From: Adiantum capillus-veneris
Taxonomy: Eukaryota > Streptophyta > Polypodiopsida > Polypodiales > Pteridaceae
NCBI GenBank assembly: GCA_014529385.2
Contig: CM043962.1
Span: forward strand, 127,291,470-127,355,469
Length of the DNA stretch: 64,000 bases
Direction of reading: 5' to 3'
Shown: positions 42,826 through 54,589 of the stretch, in pieces
Layout of the letters: the number at the start of each line of letters is the position of its first letter
How positions within the stretch are numbered: the stretch's first letter is position 1
Made by a program: the position numbers and the translations under genes
Notes under the pieces: model-generated
What the model was told of the DNA's origin: nothing
The model's input: only the letters and a program-made list of their open reading frames with translations
The model's database searches: none

Positions 42826-43941
42826 ATGGATCAAAATGAGGGCACCACGGATGCTGCTGACACTAATATGCATGATGATGATGATCTAGAAGATCATGGG
42901 CTTGTAGATATGGCTTCTTTCAAGACTTTGGAGCATCGCCAAAGCGTACTTGAAAGCAACCTCTCTGCACTCAATGCAAATGTTACCAATCTTACGGAGC
43001 TACTTGTGAAATTTATGAATTCACAGACGACTCAAGGAGCCACAAGTGGCACGGTTCAAGGGAACCAAGCTCGCACAACTCAAGGAGTCCAAGAGACAAG
43101 TGCTGCAGAAGATGCAAAAGGTAGCAATGCATTACTTAAGAATATCACCATTCCTGAGTTTCACAGGGAAAAGAGTGATCTCAACAAGGATGCAGTCAAT
43201 ACGTTCTTACACAAATGGAGTGATACTCATAGATTGAGGCACACCCTGGATATAAAGACGGATGTGGAAACAAGTCTATCTCTTAAAGGCAAGGCCTATA
43301 AGTGGTGGATGACATTTCCAATAGATGCTCGTCCTCCGTCTTCGGGTGCGTTTCAAGTTTCTTTCTCCAAAGAGTTTTTGGACTCCAATGAAGAAGATAA
43401 GAATTGGTTACCATGGGATGCATGCCACATGTCTGGCCTCTCTCTCAGACAGTACCTTTCAAAGTATCGGGAAATCATATTAAAACTAGAAGGTCTGGAT
43501 GAATTCCAAAAGATACGGGGTTTTAATAGGGGTCTTGACAAAGACTATCGTCTTCATGTCAGGACCCAACATCCAAAAACTTTGGAAGAAGCCATCAATC
43601 ATGCGCAAAGATATGATGATGACCAAGAGAGGAAAGGAAACTTTTCCTACTCTAGGAATACTTTTGCTAAGAGCTATGTGGCTAAGAGCCAATGGAAAGG
43701 TAGATCTTCCACACGTTCCAAGAGGAATAAGAGACAAGCTACCTCTCCACACCCACAAGAGGCTAAGAAGCCTAAGCAATCACGAGATACTCCGCGTCGT
43801 CTCTTAACACTACTGATTTTGAGCGTGCAAAGAAACACAATTTGTGTTTTAGATGTCTTTCGGACTAACATAACAAGAAAGATTGTCCTCTTTTGCAAGG
43901 CAAAGAAAAGGCCATGGACATGGTGCAACGCCTCACATTAG
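42826..43941 (+). pseudogene. gag: gypsy gag
   Basis: 371 codons from MDQNEGTTDAADTNMHDDDD. An acidic start, a coiled coil (ETLEHRQ-type to SALNANVTNLTELLVKF), then a retrotransposon gag core: HREKSDLNKDAVNTFLHKW, SLSLKGKAYKWWMTF, WDACHMSGLSLRQYLSKY and TLEEAINHAQRYDDD. A basic tail follows. The zinc knuckle is in a shifted frame, CFRCLSD, a stop, then HNKKDC (about 43845-43890), so this reading frame terminates falsely at 43941. Gag forms the particle. The protease reading follows without a gap. Confidence 0.85.
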
Positions 43942-44475
43942 ATTCATCTCCTAAATATTGTGATGTAAAGGTTCTTCATATGGAAGAAAAGCACAATTAT
44001 TGTGTGTCTGCTTCAATGTGGCAACCCACCTTTCACCCCCATGATTTGATTCGCATGCATGTCACTATTAACGGACAATGTGTTCATATTTTAGTGGATG
44101 ATGGTGCAGATCCATAACTTCTTGAACTATAAGCTAGTCAAGAAATTGAAGCTTACATAGACTCGCTGTTGTCACAAGTATGTGGTGGAGCAGATATCTG
44201 GGAATGATAAAGAAGTATGGGACACGGTAGTTCAAGGGGTTGAGCTTATTGTTCAATATCATACAATGACCCTTGACTTCCAAGTTATGAACATGGACCA
44301 TGCTGATGTAGTTTTAGGACGAGAGTGGTTGCATGGTTTAGGAAACACATTGCACACTAGTTATGAACACAACTCCTTATCCTTTATGGACAATGGTAAA
44401 CATGTGCTTTTTCTTGGTGAGAAAAATATACCATCTGCACCTCTTATATGTACAACCAAGCTTGCTATTTTGTAG
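43942..44475 (+). pseudogene. gypsy protease
   Basis: HILVDDGADP (44090) is the active-site block in D-D-G-A form. A 1-base shift then produces a false stop at 44117, and the continuation NFLNYKLVKKLKL is readable in the next frame. The C-terminal half (44182-44475) contains MNMDHADVVLGREWLHGLG, the usual GxxWL region, and ends at a stop. Confidence 0.75.
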
Positions 44476-44514
44476 AAAGAAAATTTAATAGATGAAGTCT
44501 TTCTGTGTTACTGC

Positions 44515-46043
44515 TTGTCTCCAAGTCTTGTGAATTCTCAAGAGCAAAGTGCGGTGAATTCTAGTAATGATATGCAAAGTGCAATGAATTCTACTGATAA
44601 ACAAAGTGTTAACAAATATAACGAGCAAAGTGCTCTCAATTTTAATTCTATAGAGCAACGTGCAACTGTGGTAAAACAAACATTACAGGAATTACAAGAT
44701 TCTTCATCCCAGCATAACTCTAGTTTACTTTCTCCTTTTGCACGGCAAAATCTGACTCACTTACTCATGGAGTATAGTGATGTGTTTTTAAGTGATTTAC
44801 CACCGGGTTTACCCCCTACACATGATGTGCAGCATGGCATAGATGTCTTGTCAGGCACTAAACCGGTGAGTAAACCACCTTATCGTATGTGTGCTAAAGA
44901 AGCCAAGGAGGTTGAGAGTCAGCTAGCTAGCTACCTCGCTTGTGATTTCATTAGACCTAGCACTTTGCCTTGGGCATCACCAATTCTATTGTTAAAAAAG
45001 AAAGATGGTACTATGCACATGTGCATAGATTATCGCGGATTAAATGCGATAACCATCAAGAACAAGTATCCTCTGCCTCGAGTGGATGAGTTGTTTGATC
45101 AACTCCATGGGGCAAGATACTATACAAAGATAGATCTTCATTCAGGATACCACCAGGTACGTATCGTACTGCAAGATATCGCCAAAATTGCCTTTAGAAC
45201 ATGGTTCGGGCATTTTGAATTTTTGGTTATGCCTTTTGGTCTAACCAATGCTCCAGTTACATTTATGACACTCATGGGTAGTGTCTTACTTCCCTATCTT
45301 GGAAATTTTGTTGTGGTTTTCCTTGATGACATTCTCATTTACAATAAGACTGAAGACTGAAGATGAACACATACAACACTTACGATTAGTGTTTGAACAG
45401 CTATACGAGCTCATGCACTGTATGCTAAGCAAAGTAAGTGTGATCTCCTTAAAATAGAGATACATTACCTCGGTCATGTGATCTCTTATTCTGGCATCAA
45501 GATGGACACTGACAAGGTCGCTGCCATTCTTCGATGGCCACATCCCAACACGGTTGAGGAGCTTCAAATATTTTTAGGCATGGATGGATTTTACGGACAG
45601 TATATCCGTGACTATGCCAAAATCACTATTCCTATGATGGATCAACTTAAAGCAAAAGGTAAGCCCAAAAACGCAGTTTTGAACAGCTCAAGGTAGCTAT
45701 AGCCACTGCTTCCATCCTAGCAATTGTTGACCCACTTAAGCCGTTTGTGGTAGAGACTGATGCTAGTGATAAATCCATTGGTGTGGTACTTCTCCATGAG
45801 GGAATACCTATAGCCTTTGAAAGTAAAAAGTTAGATAGAGCTCAACAAAATTATTATGTCTATGAGAGAGAGCTCTATTCCATAATTCACGCTTTACGAA
45901 AGTGGCAACACTATTTATATGGTGCCAAGTTTGAAGTAGTTTTTGACCATGAGAGTGTCAAATGGTTTACTACTCAAACAAACTTGAAGGGCCGTAAAGC
46001 TAGATGGGCAAAAATCCTTCAAGAGTATGATTGTAAGCTATAA
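44515..46043 (+). pseudogene. gypsy reverse transcriptase and RNase H
   Basis: [20 protein letters not shown] (44850), [70 protein letters not shown] and the active site [13 protein letters not shown] (45310-45350), intact. A 7-bp tandem duplication (ACTGAAG twice, 45349-45362) causes the stop at 45360. The connection GHVISYSGIKMDTDKVAAIL (45470) and RNase H with VETDASDKSIGVVLL (45750), YERELYSIIHALRKWQHYL and FDHESVKWF follow with a stop at 45696 and another at 46043. Catalytic residues of RT are kept, and the lesions are all frame errors. Confidence 0.85.
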
Positions 46044-47460
46044 TATCGCAAGGGGCAATATAATGTAGTAGTGGATGCACTAAGTCGGATGCCTCAGATT
46101 AATTCACTTGCTTTCACGGAACTAAAGAGTGGATTTCTGGAGTCATTACGTGGAAAGTGTGCACAAGATCAATCATATGCTAAAGTGTGGAGTGCAGTTT
46201 TAAAAAGGGATCCCTCACAGTCACATGTCTTTGAACAGCCAGATCAACATGTCTCTTCACGCGCAGATAGAAACTCCAACACACAGAGCTCCACCCCTAC
46301 TCAGGAAGAGCTTAAGCGATGGAAGAATTTTTCCATTCATGATGGCTACTTACCCACAAAGGTAGAGTATGTGTGCCAAAGGACTCAGACACTAGGTGCC
46401 AAATCTTATTTGAGTGTCACGATAGTGCTAGTCAATCAGGTATTCATAGGACGTATGTCTTAGTTCGAAGGCAATTTTATTGGCTGGGCTTACATCATGA
46501 TGTTCAAGAGTACGTACTAAACTACCAATAGTGCCAAGTTAATAAGGTAGAGCACCTCAAGGTAGGTGGCCTTTTACATCTTTTAGAGATTCCACAAGGT
46601 AAGTGGGTGAGTATCTCTATGGATTTTGTAGTAGGACTACCTACTACAAATCGTGGCCATGATGACATTTGGGTAATTGTAGACCGTCTTAGAAAGATGG
46701 GTCGATTCATTCCCACTAAGACTATGGTTAAAACACCGGAATTAGCACTGCTATTTGTAGAGCATATATATAAAATCTACGGTCTTCTAGCTAGTATCAT
46801 TAGTGACAGAGATCGAAAGTTCGATACTCACTTCTGGAGAGCTGTGTTCCAAAAGTTGGAAACTAAACTTAATCTAAGTATGGCTGATCATCCAGAAATG
46901 GATGGTCAAATAGAAAGAGTTAATCAAGTGCTAGAGGATATGCTACAAGCATACGTTAGCAAGAAGCAAACCAATTGGAAAGACTACTTACCTATATTGA
47001 AATTTTCTTATAATAGTTCAAAGCATGTGACTACAGGGTTTAGTCCACTTATGCTTTTGTATAGATTTCAACCTAGATCACCCGTTACGGTGGGGTTGGC
47101 TAAGGAGAAGATACAACAAGCGAAGGATTTTCTCCAAGGCCATTTTGACATGCTTTGAGTTGCTCAAGAGAATGTTAAGAAAGCTCAAGATTGATATAAG
47201 AACTACACAGATGAGAATCGACGTCTTGTTACTTTCGAAGAAGGAGACAAGGTTTTCATCAAAGTTCCGAAGCATTCAGAAAGTCTGAAGAGAGGAAAAG
47301 TTGCTAAACTTTCACCATGCTATTGTGGACCATTTACCATTCTCAAATGTATACGTCAAGTGGCCTATAAGTTAGCTCTTCCATAGCACTCATGAGTTCA
47401 TCTTGTTTTCATTTAAGCCATTTATGAAAACAACTAGGACAGAATGATAATGTCATTGAC
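46044..47460 (+). pseudogene. gypsy integrase, N-terminal to C-terminal domains
   Basis: The RNase H-integrase hinge VVVDALSRMPQ (46066) is followed by a spacer and an eroded zinc domain (46380-46550). The core at 46607-47158 holds SMDFVVGLPTT (first Asp), IISDRDRKFDT (second Asp) and MDGQIERVNQVLEDML (Glu), all three present, and the KHVTTGFSPLMLLY block. After a TGA at 47158, EEGDKVFIKVPKH and the GPF-like CYCGPFTILKC (47310) are still readable. The frame then continues into the nested-element boundary at 47468 and resumes at 57516. Confidence 0.8.
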
Positions 47461-47464
47461 ACAG

Positions 47465-47468
47465 GCGT
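47465..47468. repeat. 4-bp target-site duplication GCGT, left copy
   Basis: GCGT flanks the nested gypsy here and at 57512-57515. Removing one copy plus the insert restores the pol frame of the outer element across the site. Confidence 0.8.
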
Positions 47469-49487
47469 TGTCGAGAAATTTGCGGTCTTGCCAGGAAAGC
47501 ACCGGGCTTATGGCTGTGAGAGTTTGTGAGAGAACTCAACAAAAACTATATGAAGGAGTTAAACCATAGATGCCATGAAGACTAGGGTTTGGAAAGAAGT
47601 GCAATCAACGAAAACTCACTCTTTCTCTCTTGCACTCACACACACAAAGAAAGAACACAAAAGAGAATGTCAAAACAATACGAAAATGAAAACAGCAAGG
47701 CTATGGTCATATCGTATCATGGGTAATATGAAAGGGTTAACAGATGAGTTAATGGCATTCAATCTTGGCTGGCCAAATAGGCTATGAATTGTTCTTTGGA
47801 ATTGTAGTTTTGTGCTTACCATAATATATATATTTTGTCTAGTGATTGGGATTAATTGTGTGTACAAATCCTCTTGGTTCATAGCAAGATAACTACGCTT
47901 ACGTCAAAAGAAAATTTATAGTCTATGAGAGGTAGTATGATGGGATCCGGTGATAGAAGTATTTCATTAAGCCTTTCTGGGCCAAAGAGAAACACTATAC
48001 GTTGTTGAAAGTGTATTTTACGGCTAATCCATACGTTAATTCTAATAGATCGTACAGAGTGAAAGCGATAGAAATGATCATCATGTGGGTTATTCATCTA
48101 GGATAGTATGTGAGAAATGTAGATATGAGAGAAGTGAAGAGATGAGAAGTTTCCCTCCCAAGCCCTATTCTTGCCCGTAGGCAATAAGGATACTGCGGGG
48201 AGAGATGTACCTGTAGAAAAGAGAACCTAGAATTTGCAGAGAGGATGAATTGCTAAAAATGAGAGAGATAGGTTTTCTTAAGGAGATGAGATTAGATACA
48301 TATATATATATATGTTGGATTAGAGATCAAAAAAAAAAAAACAAGAAATCAAGAAAACATCAATGTAGAACACATCTTACTTGACAAACCCTTCGGCACC
48401 ATTATTGATGGAGAGAGAAGAAGAGTGGATAATTCCACTTTGATTGATACATCAAGTGCAAGACCTTCTTTGATTAGATTTGATCTTCCAAGGTTAGCTT
48501 GTTGCAAAAATGGCTAGTCTCCCTCTAGGAGAAAGTGTAGGCTTGGGCTTATGTTAATGGCTAAGTACAATTAGGCATTACTACTCACTCCCTCAAGAAT
48601 TCCTCCCATCAATGGTTTGAATGCTTGAGTTCCTTTTCAAGGAAGAAGAGGTCCCCTTTTATAGGTGAAGGGAACCCCCAAGGGTTTACACAAGAAGAGA
48701 GGAGCCAGTGTGAATAGGAATTGGAAAAGTTGGAAATGAGTTGTCCCTGCATGATGTGGGCAGACTGGGGTCCAGTATTTTGATCATATCTCCTCAACCG
48801 TGGCTCCAAATAAAAAAGTAAAAATATGAGCAAAAACTTCAACTCATTAGCTACGATTTTCATTTAAAAATCATTTTCTAATTCGGATTGGAACCTAGTG
48901 TAAAAAATTCATCAAAATAGGGTCTATTTCTGGCAACAAAAGTCTTCCCGTGGTCCCCTTAGCCTAGACTTTCATTTAATTCCAAAGGACACCTCATGCC
49001 ATATGAAAGCATGACATTGCTCCTTGACAAAGTTTTGTAATCATGCTTGCAATAATGCATTAAAATAAGTATATCTTTGAATTCATGCCACCTAGTGTCC
49101 CACTAGGATTTGATTCCCTCCTAGTAGCTATTTAAAAAGAAATATAAGAAAAGTATAAAAAATACATAGAATATATATATATTGGAGTTTACGCTAGATA
49201 TAGGATCTAGCTAGGGTGTGAGATGATAATGAGATAGTAGAAATAAATAATCAATGCTTTTTGCCCCAAGTTAAAGAGGTGGAGCTATTGAGCTTTTCCC
49301 ATAGTATTTTCTGATGGTAAAGTAAGGATAGGTTACCCTTGAGAAAAATAATAGGATGAGATAGAAGGATTATTATTATACTTAAATATGCATATGTACA
49401 TTATAGGAAAGATAATTATGTATCTAAAAAGTTACAAGATAGATCTTGTAGCATGCGTTCCCACTATGTACGTGTCACAGCACGACA
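47469..49487 (-). repeat. 3' LTR (left copy, 2,019 bp)
   Basis: Plus-strand start TGTCGAGAAATTTGCGG, end GTCACAGCACGACA. Contains a short TA repeat, poly-A and a 70-codon open stretch at 47575 that is present in both LTRs but resembles nothing known. The outer TG and inner CA are both present. Confidence 0.93.
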
Positions 49488-49499
49488 TCCACCCCCTCT
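49488..49499 (-). other. polypurine tract
   Basis: The minus strand reads AGAGGGGGTGGA directly before the LTR. The pol stop codon TAG overlaps its first bases. Confidence 0.8.
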
Positions 49500-51160
49500 A
49501 AACCTGCACATCCTCCGGTATGTGCCACATTATTTCTTTGTGAGATAAGCCCTCTTGTACATCTTCCTTGGTTTCTTCTTTACTGGATGATTCCAAATCT
49601 TCATCTTCACTTTGATCTTTACCTGTGGTTTGCTCTTCTTCCTCATCAACATCTTCTGGATCATTGTCTCCTCTTCTCTTAAACATTTTGATCCTTTTTC
49701 CTACAATGGGAATCTTTACTTCTGTACCATCTAGTTTAGACAAGCTGTAAGTAGCATTTTCATACACATGCTGTACAACATACGGTCCAAACCATCTTTT
49801 TGAAAACTTACACATGAATGTGTGTTGGTTATCAAGGCTACTATCATACACTAAAACCCAGTCACCTTTGTCAATTGCTTTGCTCCTGAGTCGATGTCGC
49901 TTATCAAAGTATTCCTTGTTTTTCAACCTTGCATTTTTGAGTCGTTCTTTTGCAGCTTCAATGTCTCCAGGTCTTCTCTCTAGCTGCCTTATACGCAGCG
50001 CAAGGATATCTTCCCTTCTAAGCCCCTCTTGCCAAGGTAGTACATTCCATGTAGGAATTGTATCTTCAAACGGCATCACTGGCTTTTGACCATACATTAG
50101 CTCCACAGGCATGTAGCCAGTTACTGAGCTATGTGTTGTACGATCAGCCCATAAAGAATATGGTAACAATTTTGGCCACTCACCAACTCTTCCTTCGCAA
50201 GCCTTGGCCAAAGCTTTGATGATAGGAGGATGCCCTCTTTCACTCTTTCCATTGCCTTAAGGGTTGTAAGTTGTAGTAAGGGAAAGCTTGATTCCTAATC
50301 TAGAAAAGAACTCCCTTGCTTCTTCGGCATCCAGTTCACCTCTATCTGCAGTGATTTTTCCCACACAACCATAACGGAAAATCACCTCATCAAGAAGAAA
50401 TTTACACACAGCTTCTGTGGTTTTAGCTCTTAATGCTCTTCCTTCAACCTAGTTAGTTAGGTCCTCTCGTGCAAGAACCAAGTATCTCATCTATCAGAGT
50501 CCTAGAGGCATTGTGACTAGATCCACAACCCATTTATAGTGCATGGCTAGTGGATATGTAGGGTGCAATCCATCACGATGTCGAACATTTGAATACACTT
50601 GACAAGTTACACGTCTCTACAAACTGAGATACATCTTTATACATACCCTTCCACCAGTATTTTTCTTTCAACTTGGAGAAGGTTGCCCATACACCCCTGT
50701 GTCCAACCCATAGACTCTCATGAAACTCTTGCATGAGCTTTACTTGAGTCTCTTTTTTACATATAACCCTTTGTGGTGTAGCACCCTTTTGTTTAGGATG
50801 CTTCCACAAGTAACCATCCCTCAAAAAGTACCCATATGCTTTCCTGCGTATCCTCTTGAATTTTTGTTCAGACCAATAGTCCTGTTTTATTAGAGTACTC
50901 AAGTAGCTTCCAATAAGAAGCCAATCACCTTCATAAAGCTCTTTCAAGAATGATTCAAGTAGATTAGTCATGCAGACATTGTTACCTTTGACATGAGAGA
51001 TAGAATAGAACTTTGTGCTTACATCATCTCCCTCATCAATCATTTGTGACTCATCTTCATACCTTGCCCTTGATATCATATCTGCCATTGTATTGTCTTT
51101 ACCTGCAATGTGCTTAAACTCAGGATTTAAGGACTTAATGTAGGCAATCCACCGCAACAT
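49498..51160 (-). pseudogene. gypsy integrase (atypical lineage)
   Basis: Minus strand from 51160: the RNase H tail FKHIAGKDNTMADMISRARY, then an integrase zinc domain with FHESLWVGHRGVWATFSKL and a downstream Cys pair (ETCN, then a frameshift near 50590 to the CQVYSN part). The core (50560-50230) is readable across stops with VVDLVTMPLGL (first Asp), KITADRGELDAEE (second) and GNGKSERGHPPIIKAL (Glu). The C-terminal 237 residues (50211-49498) are open: TGYMPVELMYGQKPVMP, KGDWVLVYDSSLDNQ, KRWFGPYVVQHVYENATYSL (a GPY/F module), then an acidic tail without a chromodomain. Three stops and one frameshift. Confidence 0.8.
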
Positions 51161-51178
51161 AGCAATGTTTGGAGTTGA

Positions 51179-52663
51179 TCAGCTTGTAATCATCCCAAGA
51201 AGTGGTAGACAATCTGTTTCTACAACCACACATGCACCAATTAGGTACTCTTTCCCACTTTTCAAGGCTGTAACCATACCCCATAACTCTCTCTTTATCT
51301 GTGGATAGTTTCTTTGGCGAGCACTTAGCACCTTTGCTCCAAATCTTACCACATACATGTGTCCTTCTTTGTCATCTTGCCCTATTGCCCATCCAATCCC
51401 TGTAGGACTGGTGTCTACTGTCACAATTACTGGCCTTTGACACTCATAGTCTACCTTTCTCAAAGTTGTTGATGATTGGAGCAACTCCTTTAGCTTTTTC
51501 ATGGATTTCACATGTGCTTCTGTCCATTTAAACTTCTGATTCTTTCTAAGCAGCTGATAAAGAGGATCAGCTACATGTGCATAATGTGGAATCCAAATAA
51601 CATAGAAGACACATGCTCCCAGAAACCTTCTAACCTCAATGATGCTAGTGCACGTTTCTTTCATTCTTTGGATGGCATCTACCTTTGTTGGACAAGGTTT
51701 CCTACCATATGGCCCGCACATGTGCCCCACAATAAGCACTTCATTGACACCAAACATAGACTTTTTCCCTGACAATGTAAGATTCACTTCTTCCAACCTA
51801 GACAAAATTTTATCACAATCATTTATGTGATTTACCACAAACCTGCGACATCCCTTGAGATCCAAAGCTTCATCTTTGTCACTTTCTTCACATCCTTTGA
51901 TAGGCAAATCATCAATGAAAGGCATTGTGATTTGAGGAATAAAGTCATGTAAGGCCTTATTCATCCCATTCATCATATGTGCAACCGAGTTGGTTGCTCC
52001 CTGTGGCAAGGTACACATCCTTACCAAACCCAAAGGTGTCCTCATGGTTGTCAAGTCTCTGCTTTTGATTGCAAGCTGAAATTGATCATACCCTGAGTAG
52101 AGATCCCCCATTGAGTAGATTGCCCTCCTTGCAAATTCCTCTGCAAACTCATCCACAATTGGACCTGTACCTACATTTCTAATTGTCACCTTGTTCATTG
52201 GTTGCATATCTTGGATGAAGCTTAGAGAACCATTCTTCTTCGGAACTGTGAACCACCTGTTTGAGTATGGAGCACAAGAAGGCTCTAAGATTCCCATTTT
52301 GATTTTCTCATTCAGTAGCTCTACTAACTTTGGCAAATGAGCCTTTGGAACCGGAATAGGCCGCAGATTCCAAGGCACATGAGGTATTTTGAAAATTACC
52401 ATAGGAGCTACAATATAAGGATCAACACATCCTATCTCATGTGGCTCAAATGCAAAAGCCTTACCATGCTTTGAAAGCATTTCTTTGAAGCACTTTGTCT
52501 CCTCCTGTGTTAGAAACTCCTTGCGACCAATCTGCAAGTCTTGGAAAGACTCCTTTGTGAAGGTATACCCAATCTTTTTTGGATTCCTCAAACTTGGTTG
52601 TAAAGAAGCCTGCTCAATCTTTTCCCTGTTGTTGGGTGGTAAGGGTGAAGCTACTGGTTTCAC
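51179..52663 (-). pseudogene. gypsy reverse transcriptase-RNase H, divergent type
   Basis: 494 open codons, minus strand. RT landmarks: WNLRPIPVPKAHLPKLVELLNEK, YSNRWFTVPKKNGSLSFIQD, YSMGDLYSGYDQFQLAI, MRTPLGLVRMCTLPQGATNS and the active site MPFIDDLPIKGCEES. The usual MPFGLxNAPAxF block is here LPQGATNSVAHM, and the primer-side block differs from mainstream plant gypsy. Connection HMCGPYGRKPCPTKVDAI, then RNase H with IVTVDTSPTGIGWAIGQD, KRELWGMVTALKSG and VVETDCLPLLGM. Catalytic residues all appear present. It is broken only at its N-terminal junction (frame change near 52665) and at 51178. The closest families I know of with this wording are a minority gypsy lineage in some plants and fungi. 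Confidence 0.85.
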
Positions 52664-52691
52664 CTTCTTTGCTACACTCTTGTATTTAGTT

Positions 52692-52994
52692 TCAACATGG
52701 ACTTCTGGGCCAACTGTTTGGCTTTTCTTTAAAGGCTTCTATTACTTGATACATTTCCATAGAGCAAACTTCCACAACTTCATTTTCAAGATGCAAATTA
52801 GACCCCATTATAGCATCAAGCTCACCCATAGTATCTACAAAAGAAACTTGTTCACACAAACCCAAAACATTTTCAGTAGGCTCTAGCAACCCACTCTTTT
52901 TCATGCCTATTTGTACATGATGCACATATTGCCTCTCACATCTCTTCAAATCTTCAAGTTTTGTAAAACATACTGATCCATGCTTTGTTACCAA
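52692..52994 (-). pseudogene. protease-RT linker
   Basis: 100 open codons between the protease and RT frames, with VTKHGSVCFTKLEDLKRCERQ and a Glu-rich helix-like middle. No catalytic motif. It is likely the spacer between protease and RT, in a frame shifted from the latter. Confidence 0.5.
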
Positions 52995-53071
52995 GGAGCT
53001 CGTTGAAAACGCTTCACCTATTTTTGAATCAGGCGAGACCCTTTTTCTTTCTGTACCACTGCAATCCCGCT

Positions 53072-53719
53072 TTACAATGGTACTTGGCCAAAACCCATCA
53101 TTTCTCTATGATCATGAAACTCTTTGCTCACCTTTGGTAGAGGATGTTCTGTGAGGTTGTCACAATTTCTTTCATGGTTCACACAAACTGTGAGAAATTG
53201 GACAGCTCGTTTACCATCTTTGCTACGTATCCTAGCATATGCTGAACCATCATCCATTACCTTTGTTTCCATTCGAACTTCCACAATGTAGGGCTGCCCA
53301 AGGATGAGATGATATGAAGATGTATCATGTACAAAGAAATTTTGATCAATCTTTACATCACCTATTGTTACCTTCACACCTGGACATGCTGCATACAATT
53401 CACCGAATGAATTGTTTGCCACTTTTACCATCCAGCCATGATCTGTGTCCATCGGCCATTTGCACTTGTTGTAGAGACTCTTTGACATTATGTTTATTTC
53501 TGAACCATGGTCAATCAAGGCAACAAATGGCTCTTCAAGATCACCAACCTTGACCAAAGTTTCTGTAGTAGCCCTTGCCCAATGACTTCGTGAATAGTAA
53601 CTCCTAGGAATATCTTCAACTTCTTCATCATCATTTGAGAAATGCTCTTGTTTCACTCTCCCACTAGATTGGTAGCATCCTACCATAGCTCCATCATTCG
53701 CCTTGTTTTGCAGTTGCAT
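53072..53719 (-). pseudogene. gypsy aspartic protease
   Basis: 215 codons with RATTETLVKVGDLEEPFVALI then DHGSEINIMSKSLYNKCKWP, the active-site block in D-H-G-S form, and HDTSSYHLILGQPYIVEVRME, the flap-distal GxP block. This would cut the gag-pol polyprotein. The D-x-G form keeps the catalytic Asp. Upstream it runs into the gag C-terminal reading at 53750 in a different frame. Confidence 0.75.
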
Positions 53720-53749
53720 CCCTTGTGTCTTTGAGGTTTCCTCTTCAAC

Positions 53750-54505
53750 CTATGGACGAGAAACTTCAGCAAGGGTTTGCCTCTTTCTCTTGATGATGTC
53801 AATGATCTCCTCATGGAATTCACGCTTTGCAATGCCAAGAACTTCGCCCACAGTAAAGTCAATCTTGCTATTCAAGATCCTTTCCTCCAAAACTTTCTTT
53901 AAATCTGTAGCAACCTCAATATCAGATTGTAGTTTATAAGTTGAGCCTTTTGTCTTACCTTTCGTTGGCTCTTTCTTCTTTCCTATTGTAGACTCCTCCA
54001 TGAGTACTTCAGGTGGAGATGCTCCTTGTGTTGAGGGTGTTTGAGAAGGAATTGAGTCGCTTCTTCCCCCACTTCTAGAAGCTCTTTTTGATGGTCCTTC
54101 ATCAGCATTCTCACGTCTGCGCTTCTCTTCTACAATTGCCTTATTTTGTTGGCATTTTGTAATGTAGGCATGCACTGACAATGAGTCCACTGGATCATTC
54201 CATCCTGTTTCTAGACGTATGCAATCACCTGCTTCATGTAGAATCTCTTTTGTAAGCTTTTCCTTTTTAGCTAATTGCATGAAATTTGGCCAAATTTGAC
54301 CATGATGGTCAATCACCTCTTCATCACAAAAATGCTCAATTTTTACTCCATAAGTAGCTGCCTTAACTGAAGAGCTAGCACGGTTAGTTGCCATATCTTC
54401 AACTAAGGTTTGCATTCCCCCCTTCCCAAAGTTAGTTCTCAAAGGTAGACCTGTCTCTCTTAAGTGGATTTTACCATCCTTAAAAAAGACAACATCTTTT
54501 GACAA
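53750..54505 (-). pseudogene. gag C-terminal region / gag-protease spacer
   Basis: 251 open codons. It begins MSKDVVFFKDGKIHLRETG and contains EHFCDEEVIDHHGQIWPNFM, a Lys/Arg/Ser-rich region (RRENADEGPSKRASRSGG) and EVLGIAKREFHEEIIDIIKRK. Just upstream, about 54575-54535, a Cys/His cluster (the minus strand reads C-x-W-C-D-S with H nearby) may be a degraded zinc knuckle. No catalytic motif is visible. The frame differs from gag, separated by the TAG at 54590. Confidence 0.6.
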
Positions 54506-54589
54506 AGCATCACTAAAATCATCACAATCCCTTCTTACATGGTCTGTACTATCACACCAAATACATCTATTAGCAAACCCTTCTTTGAG

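Noticed and set aside
43942-44117. D-D-G-A protease as a destroyed active site
   Set aside because: The catalytic Asp and Gly are kept; the variable middle residue is tolerated in gypsy proteases. The frameshift, not the motif, is the lesion.
47575-47787. 70-105 codon ORF present in both 2-kb LTRs as a gene
   Set aside because: It duplicates only because the LTRs duplicate. It has no domain, and its length differs between copies because one has a stop. No evidence of coding constraint.
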